From the NCBI GenBank assembly GCA_018296165.2, contig JACKQL020000050.1:62001-126000 (forward strand): 64,000 nt of DNA, given 5' to 3'. The notes beneath the pieces were generated by a model. It was not told the DNA's origin. It ran no database searches and worked only from the letters and a program-made list of their open reading frames with translations. This document shows, piece by piece, positions 11,320 through 22,559 of the stretch. Source of the DNA: Termitomyces sp. T153 (lineage: Eukaryota > Basidiomycota > Agaricomycetes > Agaricales > Lyophyllaceae). Within the stretch, counting starts at the first letter, position 1, and every line of letters starts with the position of its first letter. Made by a program: the position numbers and the translations under genes.

Positions 11320-14300
11320 ATGAGTACATCCCAAAAGCCCAAATTTGCAGGCCTGGCCTCCAATGCAATTCCCAAGGCTGGTGAGAACCTGGTGGACATC
11401 AAGGGGTTAGAATTTGATGCATGGATCATGTATGAAGATGAGCTGAGGGCTGGGGCTGACTGGAAGGAATCAACTGCTCTATTGTGCCAGGATAAAACAG
11501 TAGAACCATTCTTCCTTGACTCAGGCACAATTGCAGAAACAGCCATTGGTACCATGCACCTCTGCACAACAAATAACACTTACCTGGAACTCCACAATGC
11601 ACTACATGTACCAAAATCAACTGTATGCCTCCTTTCTATCAGCAAGCTCACTTGCCAGGTTGGGATTACCACATTGTTCAATGATGTAGGGGCTACCCTC
11701 TCAAGAACAAATGATGTAAACTCATTTCCACAGGCACCCTGCTCACCTACTGCAATCTCCATGTGCTCAACTTCATCAGCAGTGACCATGCCTTTGCAGT
11801 GCATGCTGCACTAGACCTCAAATCTTGGCACCTTTGCCTCAGCCATGCCAATTACCAATCCATCCTCCAGATGGCATGTGCCAAGATGATTAAAGGTATG
11901 CCTTCCTCCTTCCTGTCAAAGCCTCCTAAGTATGACCATTGTATTCTGGAAAAACAGACCAGAACACTGATACCAAAGGAAAGGGAGGAGGGGGAAGGGC
12001 ATAGAGCAATGAGGAAGCTAGAGACTATCTAGGTAAACCTTACTAGGCAATCAGCTGTCACTCCTAGAACAGGCAATAATTATATGATGAATATTGTTGA
12101 TGTTCACACAGATAAACCTTGGTCAATCCCATTAAAGACAAAAAATGATGGCTTTTGCAGAACTGAAGGTATGGATATTGGCATGAGAAAATGAGACTGG
12201 ACTTAAGCTCAAGATACTGCACACTGAGCATGATGGCAAATTTAATAGAGATGATTACAAGGCATGGTATAAGGAACAGGGTATCAGGCTAGAAATTGGT
12301 GCCCCTTACACATCAGCACATATAGGGCAGGTAGAGCAAATGCACCACATACTGATGGGTAAAGCACATGCAATGAGAGTCACAGCCAGGTGCCCACCTT
12401 GCTTATGGGATGAATTTTATTTGACAGCAGCACATCTCCATGGGAAGACAAAAACTTCAGCTGTGCAAGATGCTACTCCAGACAAATTATGGTATGGAAA
12501 GAAGCCAAACTACTCATATATTTGTAGAATTAGCTGCCAAGTTTTTGTATTCATACAAAACAAACATAACCCCAAAATTTACAAGCAATCCATTGAATGT
12601 GTCCTCATTGGATACAACCAGAACTCAAAGGCATATAGATGCTATGACTATGCAGCAAAGAAGGTTGGCAGCTTGTATCACATGCAATTCATTGAGAGCC
12701 ATAAAGACTCACCTGACTCCAGGGCAGCAAACAACAAAAGCTCAGCAGAAGACAAGGAAGACTCCCAAACTATAAACTCCACTGCTGAAAATGCAACTGA
12801 CCAGCCAATATCAATACCATACATGAAGATGACAATGTACCAAACATGCCAAGGATTGTTTGCCACAAACCAGTGCAAGCCAAGGCTAAGATCAAACACC
12901 AACCAGCAAACCAACAATTACCAGATGCACAAGTACAATGATCCACTAAGACAACAATTCTGACAGAGAAGGCAGATTAAGGGGACCAGGGAGAAATGAG
13001 GACAGAGAGGGTAGTGAGGGAGTCAAGAGAGGCAGTGGAATGGATCAGAGAAGCAAAGGCAGAACAGAAACAAGCTATTGAGGAAGTGAGGCAAGCCCCA
13101 CAGAATGATGTCATTGCCAACAAACAGGCACTCAACCTCAATCAAGTCCTGACAGCACTAGACACAATCAGTGACTTGCCAGACCTCAACCCTGAGGCCA
13201 ACTTAAACACTCCAAGAACTTGGCAGGAGGCAAGGGACTTACCTGATGGGCCAGCATGGGAGAAGTCCTACCATGAGGAACTTGACTCACTGAAGGAGAT
13301 GGAAGTGTGGGTCCTTGTCCTAAGAGAGAATGTTCTGAGAGGACAGCATATCCTCAAAGGTTGACCTGTCTTCTCAATCAAAAGAGATGAAAAGGTAAAG
13401 TCATCCAATTCAAAACATGCCATGTTGTGCAAGGATTCAATCAGATATACAGTAAAGACTACACCAAAACTACCTCATCTACAGCCTGCACAGAATCCTG
13501 GAGGATCCTACTACACCTTGCAGCAACACTCGGGTGGGATGTCAACCAGATTGATGTGAAAACTGCATTACTGAATGGGGTTCTGCCAGAAGAGGAAACT
13601 GTATACATGGAGCAGCCAAAGGGGTTTGAGGAGGCAGGAAAGGAGACACATATATGCAGGTTGTTTCAAGAACTCTATGGAATGAAGCAGGCAGGACAGA
13701 TATGAAACAAGACACTAGACAGGCACATGAAGAGGTGGTGGTTGTCTAGACTAGCATATGAGGCATGCATCTACTATAGCAAGGATGACCACAGAACAGT
13801 CATTGCAGGGGTATACATTGACAATCTCCTTGCAATTGCAAGCAGCAAGCCAATGAACACTTTAAACATGAGATGGCAATCATGTGGACAATTGTGGACT
13901 TGGGGACTCCTAAGCACATACTTGGGATTGCTGTGGAATGGAAAAGAGACATCAACCAAGTGTGCCTCTCACAATCTGTTCTGATTGACCAACTTGTCCA
14001 ACAATTTGGCAAAATGGATGCCACACCCATGCTGACCCTGATGGAACCTGGGACAAAGCTGAGGTGGGTTGATCTAAAAGAACTGTCCCAAGACAAATGC
14101 AAGAAAATAGCACAAATACCTTACCAGTGCTTGGTCAGAGGGCTCCTGTGGCTTGCAGTCTCAACACACCCCAACATCCAGTATGCAGTACAACAGCTTT
14201 CTCAGTTCCGTGACTGCTACACTCAGATGCATTGGCATGCTGCAGTTAGGACACTCCACTACCTGAAGGGGACATGCACATTTGGACTCACATTGGGCAG

Positions 14301-14721
14301 TAAAGATCTAGTGAAGCTAGTGGGATTCATGGATTCTGGCTGGGCAAACTGCCCAGATACCAGATGGAGTGTTGGCAGATACACATTTTCCACCCAAAAG
14401 CAATGCACAGTTGCAGCATCCTCATGTGGGGCAGAGTACATGGCAGCATTTGAAGCTGCACAGGAATGCATCTGGCTGTGTATGTTACTGGCAGCCATAG
14501 GCCACACACTGGCAGGAGCTACCACCCTTCTATGTGACAACAATTCTGCAATGGACCTATTGGAGGATCCAATGCTGCATCAATGCATTAAACACATTGA
14601 CATCAAATACCATTTCCTACAAGAATGTGTTGCATCTGGCAAATTATACTCAAATATGTCAACACCAAAAGAAACATTGCTGATATCTTCACAAAGACTC
14701 TGCCTGCACCACAATTCTTGA
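11320..14721 (+). pseudogene. pol region of copia element 1 (protease, integrase, RT, RNase H), broken
   Basis: The protease has FFLDSGT near 11,510. A pre-integrase segment WHLCLSHANYQSIL (about 11,825) precedes integrase text around 12,200-12,700, with LHTEHDGKF, APYTSAHIGQVEQ and DKLWYGKKPNY. RT follows at 13,250-13,960, with VNQIDVKTALLNGVLPEE and GVYIDNLLAIAS, where a YVDD-type core would be expected. RNase H runs to 14,721 (FMDSGWANCPDTRWS, CDNNSAMDL, HIDIKYHFLQE). At least four frame breaks or stops separate these blocks, so no functional polyprotein is encoded. Confidence 0.85.
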
Positions 14722-14793
14722 ACCTCTGCCTGACACTTGGATTATCCCTGGATCCTGCACACGGGGGAGTCTCAAACTCATGGTGAGGAGGAG

Positions 14794-15126
14794 TGTTGTG
14801 ATTTGGGCGAGAGGCACCATGAGCACCAATCATTGAGGCCCATCAAGGCATGGACAGCTGGTCCCCTGACCAGGGTCATACCACAAAGGGACAAAGGACA
14901 AAGGAATATTTATATACAGGCAGCCAACATAGAGCACCCTCAGTCAATTATACAGAGACTGAGGGTGAGCACAACTTACCTACTGATATGGACAACAACA
15001 CTTACGCATATCATAGAGATACTTACACTCAATATTATCTAGGTATGGATGAATGCAGTTGATTATACAGAGACTGAGGAGATACTTACGCTCAGTATTA
15101 TCTAGGTTGGGAGTTCACTTCCAACA
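14794..15126 (+). repeat. 3' LTR of copia element 1
   Basis: This 333-bp LTR begins TGTTGTGAT directly after a purine tract and ends CCAACA. It retains three CpGs (14808, 15005, 15089). It abuts the coding sequence of the 5' half of the interrupted F-box gene. Confidence 0.9.
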
Positions 15127-16069
15127 CTTGACAATGGTGGTGGTAACAAGATTGTTTATGGGAGAGTGTACATATCTGTCAAAGAGAATGTCTTCTATCT
15201 GCGGGAAACAAGCCAATAACACTAAGCACTCTCCGGTTCGAAGGGGAGTCCCTATGTGAAACTTCCTAATATTTGGCCATATGATTTGATGAGAAATGAA
15301 CTGGGATGTCACAGTACCAGTACAAATCAGACAAGGTTGATATTCGAGCGATAATAGAAATGATTTTGCAAGTATTGTTTTCACCAAGTCTGTTGCATTG
15401 AATATGGACTTTATTCAACAAAGGAACATCCTCTGGCCGCAATCCTAGAAGTTTAGCACCGATCAACGGTCGCAAGTTGATCACCACATCAGCCCACTGG
15501 TGTGTATGCGAAAAAAAACAGAGTCAAGGCTTTGTTAAACTCGACACAATCACCATCAAAGTTGACGATTAGAGGGGCGCCACGGGTGCGTTTGAGCCAG
15601 AGTCGATATAAAGCCATTCCAGTAGTTTTTTCTCTACCAGGAAGGCATTAAACGTTGACCAAAGTCTTGGGATCGATATTGCAACAGCTCTCCACCACTT
15701 GCAAACGCGACAGAACACCATGGGTGGCTGATTTGCTGCAGGTATGAAATATCGTTCATGGTAAAAGGGGTCTAGAATGTAGTGAAAAATCAGGCCCAAG
15801 ACTTCTGCGGGTAGACAGTGAATGGGGGCCTCTATGGATGTCATCGGTGTCTCAACGGATGGTGCGTCAGATACATTTCGTAGTCGAGCTTCACGCCCTT
15901 TCCTGGTCAGAGGGTGGAGAAGTCGTTGCAACGTTAATGGCATAGAAGTATCGTCGGGAAGAGGGGTAAGTACTAGTAGAATAGTGTCAAAGTGAGAACG
16001 TTCTTCAAAAAGCCACTGCCGGGAATATAACAGTTTTCCCAGAGATATCTTGATTGTGCAGAACAACAA
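15127..16069 (-). pseudogene. 5' half of an F-box/LRR gene, frameshifted and cut by copia element 1
   Basis: The start at 16069 opens a 166-codon frame. It contains an F-box: IHCLPAEVLGLIFHYIL, then VCKWWRAVAISIPRLWSTF, the usual signature of fungal F-box proteins that recruit substrates to SCF ubiquitin ligases. The frame stops at 15569, but homologous text resumes at once one base out of phase (LIVNFDGDCVEFNKAL). It shifts again at a run of eight A's (15513-15520), reads HQWADVVINLRPLIGAKLLGL, and shifts again near 15,285 before PNIRKFHIGTPL. So the gene carries several lesions besides the copia insertion. CpG content is normal here. It continues at 9764 beyond the element. Confidence 0.75.
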
Positions 16070-16324
16070 TACTTGTTGACACTGACACTGACATGTCTAA
16101 TTATCAGTGTTAACAAACACAAGACAATTGGGGGAGCGCAGAAACAGGATGTAAAGGTGTGAGCCGCACCGACTTTCTAGTAGAACTTATTGTCGTCTGG
16201 GTTCCTAGCGACAAAGGTGACGGACGCGCAATTGACAAAAAATACATACTTTGGATGGCGTTGTCACCTAATAGGCTTTACATAGCTCTCTACATACTTG
16301 GCCTCACCATTGACTGCGTCGAGT

Positions 16325-16520
16325 CAAAAAATGTCAAATGGCACTGCACACCTCGTCAAGAAGCTCAAGGAGACAAGCGCAGCATCACTCATCGTTTCCA
16401 GCTCGTAGAGGCGATGGAATAGAGCAGGGAACCCGTATTTACCTATGCAACAGATATAAAACGACAGTGGCGAAGAACGCTGAAGGCTGTTCTGGGTATC
16501 GAAGCTATCCAACAATACAG
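16325..16520 (+). pseudogene. Decayed fragment of a U1-70K (SNP1) gene copy
   Basis: Plus-strand text closely parallels exon 1 of the U1-70K gene at 49,990-50,170. In shifting frames it reads NGTAHLVKKLKETSAASLI (compare the [15 protein letters not shown] block of the intact gene), then EAME, a stop, and REPVFTYATDIKRQ (compare [14 protein letters not shown]). An extra A near 16,335 shifts the frame, and a stop replaces one of the acidic residues. No RRM follows. It is therefore a partial, dead duplicate. The copy is diverged, so the duplication is not recent. Confidence 0.65.
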
Positions 16521-16714
16521 GATGGGGTCAGCATATAGGTGGATATCAATAGTAATCCTTCGATAGCCAGAAGTTAAATGTCATCGAAAGAAAACCCCTA
16601 CCCCCTAGAATCATAGTGAAGTAAGTGACCTCATTTAATCTGCCGAACTTAAAGCTTGAATCTTCAGACTTCCAACGACGGAGGGACCAGGAAGAGCTGT
16701 TCCTATTGACTACT

Positions 16715-19528
16715 CTACGACAGTGTCGTGTGGTCCGTCGTGCTACTGGGGTGATTACTCATCTCTCCATTGAATTCTTGGATGCTTCCATCATGTTCAT
16801 TGTCTTCGGTAGCATCACCATCGCCGTCGTCATCCTCGCCATACCCCTCACTGCCCTCTTCCTCTTCCTCCTCTTCCTCCTCCTCCTCCTCTTCGTCCTC
16901 TTCCTCTTCCAAGCTTTCAGTATCTTCATAGAACTTATCCAAATCCTGAAACAACCCTCTCGATGACACCCCGTCCTTTAGCTCGGAACCATCCAGAGAT
17001 GAGCCGCCGGTAGGAGTGAGCACGATCGGTGACATTTCCTTGACTCGCACCCGTTGTTGCTGCGCCGAAGACAGCGCAACAGGTGTTGGAGGAGGCACAG
17101 ACTCATCCACATCTCGTAGCGATGACTCAACACCGTTTTCAAGCCAGTCTGACAGCATCCCCTCGAGTTGCATTGATTTGCCCGTCACTAGACTCAGTGT
17201 GCCTATCGGAGATATGTTGTCTATCGTGTGATTTGAATTTGAGCTCTAAATCCAAAGAAGCACGAGTACTAGGTACCTGTATGACCGGAATTGTCCTCCA
17301 CTATTCCAGACTTGCCCTCAAAGAGCACGAGTTTAACCTGTTCTCGCCGGAGAACCACCCCGGCCCGTTCACGTTCACTGTCTTCCATCAGAGATGTCGG
17401 AATGACACCAGCAAGAAGGGAAGAAATCATCCTTGCACGATCTCGCACGTCATAATTCATATCGTAGCGCGCCAGGTTGAATACATATTGGCTAAGGAGT
17501 GCAAGGATCCGGTCATTTGGGCTAAGCACGAATAACTTCGCAGCAAGGGTAATTATCTGGACCTTGACCAATGGCGTCTAGGTAGAGGATACCTTCAGAT
17601 AATTTCCATTTGATATAGCAGAGGGCAGACCTCTTGAGCAAATGTCTTCGCTGTTTTTCGAAGAACATCTGGAGCCCAATCTGCCACACCTTCAGGGCCT
17701 GGGCCTTTGTCTTCAGATGCAGCGTATTGTCCTACTAGCCAGATAACACAAGCCCGAGCCTGAGCGTGATGAACATCATCGATCTTCTGCGCGAGTTGAG
17801 CAATGATCTTGAATGGTGATTGTGAAGTCCCAGGGAATTCCGAGGAAGTAGAGAGTTGCAACTGGACAAGATGTTTGAGGACCAGAACAGCGCTACTGAT
17901 GGTCACATCTGTTGAAAATTATATGGTTAGATTGACAACGAAAGGCAAGGTCAGACTCACCTCGGGCACTTTTGACCATGGTAATGAGAGAATTGAGGCA
18001 TTGTTGTGTTGATTCGGGGACAAGACGGGCACATCGTCCAATTCCTTGAATGGAATCGGATGCTACAGAATCATCTGGGTCGTCGACATAGTCCTGACAC
18101 AGGATTATCAGATATCATACTTGAGTATGGAAACATCCACACACAATAAGTTCCCTAAGGATAGCTGCATAGTTGTCCACTGTCAGAATGACAAGAAGAA
18201 GCTTGATCTTCTCTTGTTTAACTTGGAGGAGGTCGTCAGTGCGTACCAGGAACCTTGCAAAGAAGGGTGCGAACAAGTGCTGAATCGACAAGCCTCGCAG
18301 TTTAGCGGTCAAGTAAAATCAGGCCGTGCGACTTACAGGTGCTGAGCGGGCGATAACATTAACGTACACTAAAACGATACGTTCAACCTCGGCTGAGGAA
18401 CTGAGCAATCGTAAGAGTGGGTTCACAATTTTGAACAGATAAGACGGAGGGCCAGCATAGAAGAATATGCGTGTTACCGCCAAAACGACCTGGCATGAGG
18501 TTTAAGCAACATTTCTCATGGATATTGCAAGTTGCACTGACTGCCGGGTTCCTGCTCTGGAATAAAGGTTCCACGGAGCTCAAAAGAAGCTCGATGTCCT
18601 TATCAACTTCCTCGCCATCAGCTTTAACAATTGGTCTTGGTAACATCGTCCGTGAATATCGAAGAAGCAAGTTTGACAAATCTACTTGGCCCCATTCATC
18701 AACATCTACAATGATCTTGCACAGACGGCGGTAATGTTGATGTACAAGGTCGAGGCGGGTTGGGCAGACGGCTTCAAACGCGAAGGCGACGCTGCCAATA
18801 GAAAGTGGAGAACGATCATTGAGGAGGGTAGTGATGATACCAATCAAGGATGGCAAATGTGAGCTATCGAGCCTTCGCAGATCTTGTCAGACAAAGATAG
18901 ATGTGGAAAAGGTGAACAACACACTCGAAACATTTAGGTACCGCCAAAGCTGCATTTTTCCTCACATACGGGCTGATATCCGCTGCACATTTTTTGATTG
19001 CAAGAACGACAAGACTTCCAATCATTGGAACTTTGATTCCACTGAGCACACGCAATGCCATTGCACGGATGAGAGGATTGCTATCCGTCAGGTCCTTCTG
19101 GAAGGTGTTGACTGAAAGCAAAGCGAGGTCTGGCTCGTGCTCTGCATATCGTAGTAGATAGATATAGACCAGCTTGCGAATCTCAAGATTGTGCGACGCG
19201 ACATTTTTGACCACTTGAGCGAAGTATTCTGATACGTTTCGGCCCTTGGATATCAACTGACGAGGATTAGCTCGTACTGAAAAATAAATAGTGTAAATTA
19301 ACATACCGCTATGAGCCTCTTCATTGCATCCAACTTCTCCCGGTCACTGTTTGAGTCGAGCTGGCGACGAATGTCTTTCAACTTTTCATCGCCTTCAAGA
19401 TAGCTGGATCCAGTTGCTCTCGATAGATTGAGATCTCTTGTGTGTTCCGAGAAAGATTCTTGAAGTCGCATTCCCAAGCGCGAGGCATTTTCAGTGATAG
19501 TGTTCAGGTATTGACCTGACATTGACAT
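16715..19528 (-). CDS. APL6: AP-3 adaptor complex beta subunit
   Basis: This multi-exon minus-strand gene encodes the beta adaptin of AP-3, which carries cargo from Golgi/endosome to the vacuole. Exon 1 (19528-19307) starts MSMSGQYLNTITENAS and reads REKLDAMKRLIA. An intron of about 50 nt leads to LISKGRNVSEYFAQVVKNV and EIRKLVYIYLLRYAEHEPD, classic adaptin helical repeats, followed by NPLIRAMALRVLSGI and YVRKNAALAVPK. Later exons read ARACVIWLVGQYA and KVQIITLAAKLFVL. The final exon (about 17,188-16,715) holds a serine/proline hinge and a long Glu/Asp run, typical of AP-3 beta. It stops at 16715. No clear ear domain is seen after the acidic hinge. Confidence 0.88.
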
Positions 19529-19940
19529 GATTAGAACAAGACATGGTACAAGTGCAGAAATAAATAACCAATGACAAAGGTGTTTATTTACTCAATTAAC
19601 GAACGATATACTCCTCCCCGAACCATCCATATCTTCGCCATCTCCACTGCCCGTACCTGCAGCCCACAATCTCTAGTATTCCACATCATGAATGCCTTCG
19701 GGCCTGAGGTGAGAAAAAGCTTTGATGACAGCTCTGCGTCCTTCAACCTTCTACCGAGACTCTGCAATCCTTCTCCTGAATATCCTAAATAGCGTGCAAG
19801 CATAGAGGATTGAGATATCTTCTTCCCTAATCATTGAACCCAGAAAGTATACTACCTCATCATTAAATCGGCCGCTCAAGCGACTAACCTTCCCATTCTT
19901 GGATAGTATCAGTGGCTCCGGGACTCAGACACGATAGCTT
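19529..19940. other. Region upstream of AP-3 beta without a recognised gene
   Basis: Short opposing frames occur (71-73 codons) but neither resembles a known protein. This probably includes the AP-3 beta promoter and a decayed spacer. Confidence 0.3.
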
Positions 19941-19946
19941 GGTCCA

Positions 19947-20386
19947 CTAGGTCTTAATCCCATTCGACGCAAAAACTCTGTTCAGTTCTTGTTCCGTCTC
20001 TGGATACCTGATTTCAAGGTCGTCCAGCTCTAATTACAAAAACTTCGAGGAAGATTGGGAAAGCGTTGTATAGAAAGAATCGAGATGTATCTGAAAGGGT
20101 CGCCGGTGACAGGTTGGTAATGTGAGATGGAGTCGGTCAGTAAACCGTAGTGTTTCCAAGTGGGTATGTTATCGAGTCATGACCTGATCTCTTCAGCTTC
20201 GTCGTCGCCCCACCAATCATCCCAGATACCAAAGCGGAATTCTTTACAGAGTGTAAAATGCGAGATGGTTGATTTTGAGTGGTAGTCCGCGATATTGGTG
20301 TTTATTCCGATTCTCCAGAACACACTGACATGATTGCGTTCAAAGGCTTGCGGCCGCCTGTGAAAGATTACGGTTGAAAAGATCAT
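19947..20386 (-). pseudogene. Possible F-box/LRR-like C-terminal remnant
   Basis: The minus strand carries discontinuous protein-like text: CKEFRFGIWDDWWGDDEAEE, then LETLRFTDRLHLTLPT in a second frame, then LELDDLEIRYPETEQELNRV ending at 19947. Acidic, leucine-rich tails of this type close many Agaricomycete F-box proteins. No F-box is present and the blocks do not join without frame changes. The stretch up to 21,050 beyond it holds no further gene that I can support. Confidence 0.3.
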
Positions 20387-21083
20387 GACGGAGACCAGCT
20401 AATGTCGAAGCAAGGCAAGGTCTACTTCATGACAGCGTGCGGAGTGGATTTGAAATGCCCCTGAATGCGCTGCTTTTTCTTCTGCCCTATTTGGCACAGC
20501 ATGTCAACTTGATATCCGAGTTGCAAAGACTGAAACTATGACATGGAGTCAGCACGGCCTGTGGCCTGTTCTATAACAACCTCCAAGTTCATGCATTCTG
20601 CTTTCCTATGTCTCTCGTGGGCGATTTGTCGACTTGCCTTCAGGACTTCTAGTACCAAGTCCAGCCCGGGAATCTATCCCGATTCAAGATCAAACACTTC
20701 CTATATCTATAACGAGCGACCCGAAGGAAATAGCTTGACTTATGACCATGGGCCCTATTGGAAAGACCTCCACTTTTGTCTTCAGTGTAGGATCTAGACC
20801 GCAGCCCAAGCTGTACCTGGACAGCTTTAGTTTGATGAAACGGTTGATCTTGTGAACGTGTGATGCCGATTAAGGGCGCCAATTGCATCCATTGGCACGA
20901 GCTCTATCAAGAAGGTTGCTACCAGGAATATGACACCACGACCAGTTGCATACCATGAGGACGAGCTTCAGACTGCGCGTGGATAGCTTTGTCGCGTCTC
21001 CGTCAACACACAGCCTTACGTTAATTGACACAGCTTCTGGTATAAGAAGACAGTAAGTGAAGGTTCAAGGGCATAGAGGTCCT

Positions 21084-21886
21084 ATGTCTCGACCAATATT
21101 CTTGAGGGGCCCGAAAAGGGTCCCTCCTCGACCCCCTGATCCAAGATCTCCTGCGACTATCTTCAAACGCCTGAAACTCTCCCATTCATCGACCTCTTCG
21201 GACACCATCAGGACTTGCTTGACTGCTCTTTACCAATCTGCCGATGCTTTTCCGCCATTGAAAAGTGTATCTGGCAGCGTTCTGGCAATTTGGGACACAG
21301 TCAATGTATGTACCTAGGTTGCATTGATTCATCCGGTTTTTAGTGAAGTATCGATGTCTAGCGTATCAAGAACTGTCGCAAGAGTGCTCGGGCACTCGCG
21401 ATGCGCTGTGTCGAGATTCTCAACGTCATAGCAGACTCTGTGCACGATCCTTCTGCTTTGTCTTCTGAGATGCAGACGAGCATCGCGAAGTTCAACGAGT
21501 ACGTCTTTAGCATTGTTACTGATTGTCGCTCATAATTTGCATCATATAGTCTTTTGACCGATATTAGGATGACGTTGGAGCAAATGCGGAAACAAAAGTG
21601 GATCACGCGTTTCGTCAAACTAGACCGCAATGAGGACATACTCAGCACTCTCGATCATCGAGTCGGTGAGCTTTATAGTGATTTGAATGTAGGGTCTTCC
21701 TAGCTTTCGACTTTCGTTTCACTGACCGTCATCTCTTCTCATCAGACACTTGCCAATCTTCAAACACATTGTCTTGTTGTGGACACGTCCAAGCTGCTCC
21801 AGACTGCATCGAAACAGATTGAGATACTCGATGCCAAGTCTGAACGTAGACTTGAAATACTTGTAACTGGCAATCTCTTGTTGTAG
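21084..21886 (+). CDS. Small protein with an MLKL/NLR-type N-terminal helical bundle
   Basis: At least four exons are visible. Exon 1 (start 21084, or 21057) ends ADAFPPLKSVSGSVLAIWDT. A GT...AG intron leads to RIKNCRKSARALAMRCVEIL, then FND/LLTDIRMTLEQMRKQ, then TLANLQTHCLVVDTSKLLQ, and the frame stops at 21884-21886. The FPPLKS...G...I pattern followed by long amphipathic helices is what stands at the N terminus of many Agaricomycete NACHT, kinase or WD40 proteins (the MLKL_NTD-like four-helix domain). Here no effector or NTPase domain follows. The donor of the third intron is ambiguous by frame. It may be a stand-alone domain gene or a truncated one. Confidence 0.55.
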
Positions 21887-21973
21887 AATCTCTACTAGTA
21901 CTGGTGTTAGCACATCATCTAGGAACATCACTTCAAGTCGCTCCTTGTCATCATCGTCGGTTTATTTTGAGTC

Positions 21974-22055
21974 CAGATAAAGTATACCTCTGGTAAGTAC
22001 TGGACGGTCCTACCGGCTTCCCTCTCCCAGCCTCACCAGAGATATACTTTATCTG
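21974..22055. repeat. Short perfect-type inverted repeat (hairpin)
   Basis: A 21-bp arm at 21974-21994 (CAGATAAAGTATACCTCTGG...) is complementary to 22035-22055 with one mismatch, across a 40-nt loop. It lies just downstream of the helical-bundle gene. It could be a tiny foldback element, or a hairpin in a 3' UTR. Confidence 0.6.
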
Positions 22056-22559
22056 TCCAATGCTGCAAATTGTGGCCACATTTAAAATATCTGACAACCT
22101 TTTTTTATTCTTCCTGTTCGTCTGTTGACGCTCGCGCTTTTGCAAAGTGAACGGGAAGCCCACCTTGCAAACGTGGACTCACGCGTGAACTCCACCAAGC
22201 CATAGTTTGACAATCCAGCTTTGTTTACCGCTTTGGTGCATATGGGCGAGCAGGGCTGTAAAGTTTGCGTGCAAGAGTGAATGCAAGCTCATCCAACCAA
22301 CCAGCCATGTGCACTCCAATCCTGTTTGCACCAGGCATCTCTCAATGCTGTGTAGCCAAATTGTGTTCTGTCTGCCAACTTGCTCCTTACCAACATCACC
22401 TGATGACGTCGCGGGCCGACGGAGTTCCGACATTGAGTCGTGAGCCCAAGAGGATATCTACAACATAACTCAACTCATCGACGGATATCTGGCTAGGAAA
22501 TGTTTACTATACATTTTTTTACAATTATCACTGGTTTCTTGTTCTATGATAAAGAGGTC

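Larger units (their letters stand above)
9770..15126 (+). mobile_element. Ty1/copia LTR retrotransposon 1 (decayed), complete with both LTRs
   Basis: This 5,357-bp element begins TGTTGTGAT and ends CTTCCAACA. It has two LTRs (335 and 333 bp) and near-identical 5-bp flanks, CTTAA (9765-9769) and CTTGA (15127-15131). A primer-binding-like GGTTATGGG follows the 5' LTR, and a purine tract (GGTGAGGAGGAG) precedes the 3' LTR. The internal order is gag, protease, integrase, RT, RNase H, the copia order. The reading frame is broken many times and CpG is nearly absent, so it is dead. It is inserted in an F-box/LRR gene. Confidence 0.9.

Noticed and set aside
6360..15126. RIP (repeat-induced point mutation) as the cause of base bias
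   Set aside because: Loss is specific to CpG. CpA is abundant, opposite to classical RIP, so methylated-CpG deamination fits better.
15225..15250. tRNA T-arm-like CTCCGGTTCGAAGGGGAG
   Set aside because: No matching acceptor, D or anticodon arms. The sequence codes for part of the F-box protein (FHIGTPL) on the minus strand.
16625..16966. 113-codon Leu/Phe-rich plus-strand frame
   Set aside because: It is the complement of the poly-Glu hinge of AP-3 beta and not a membrane protein.
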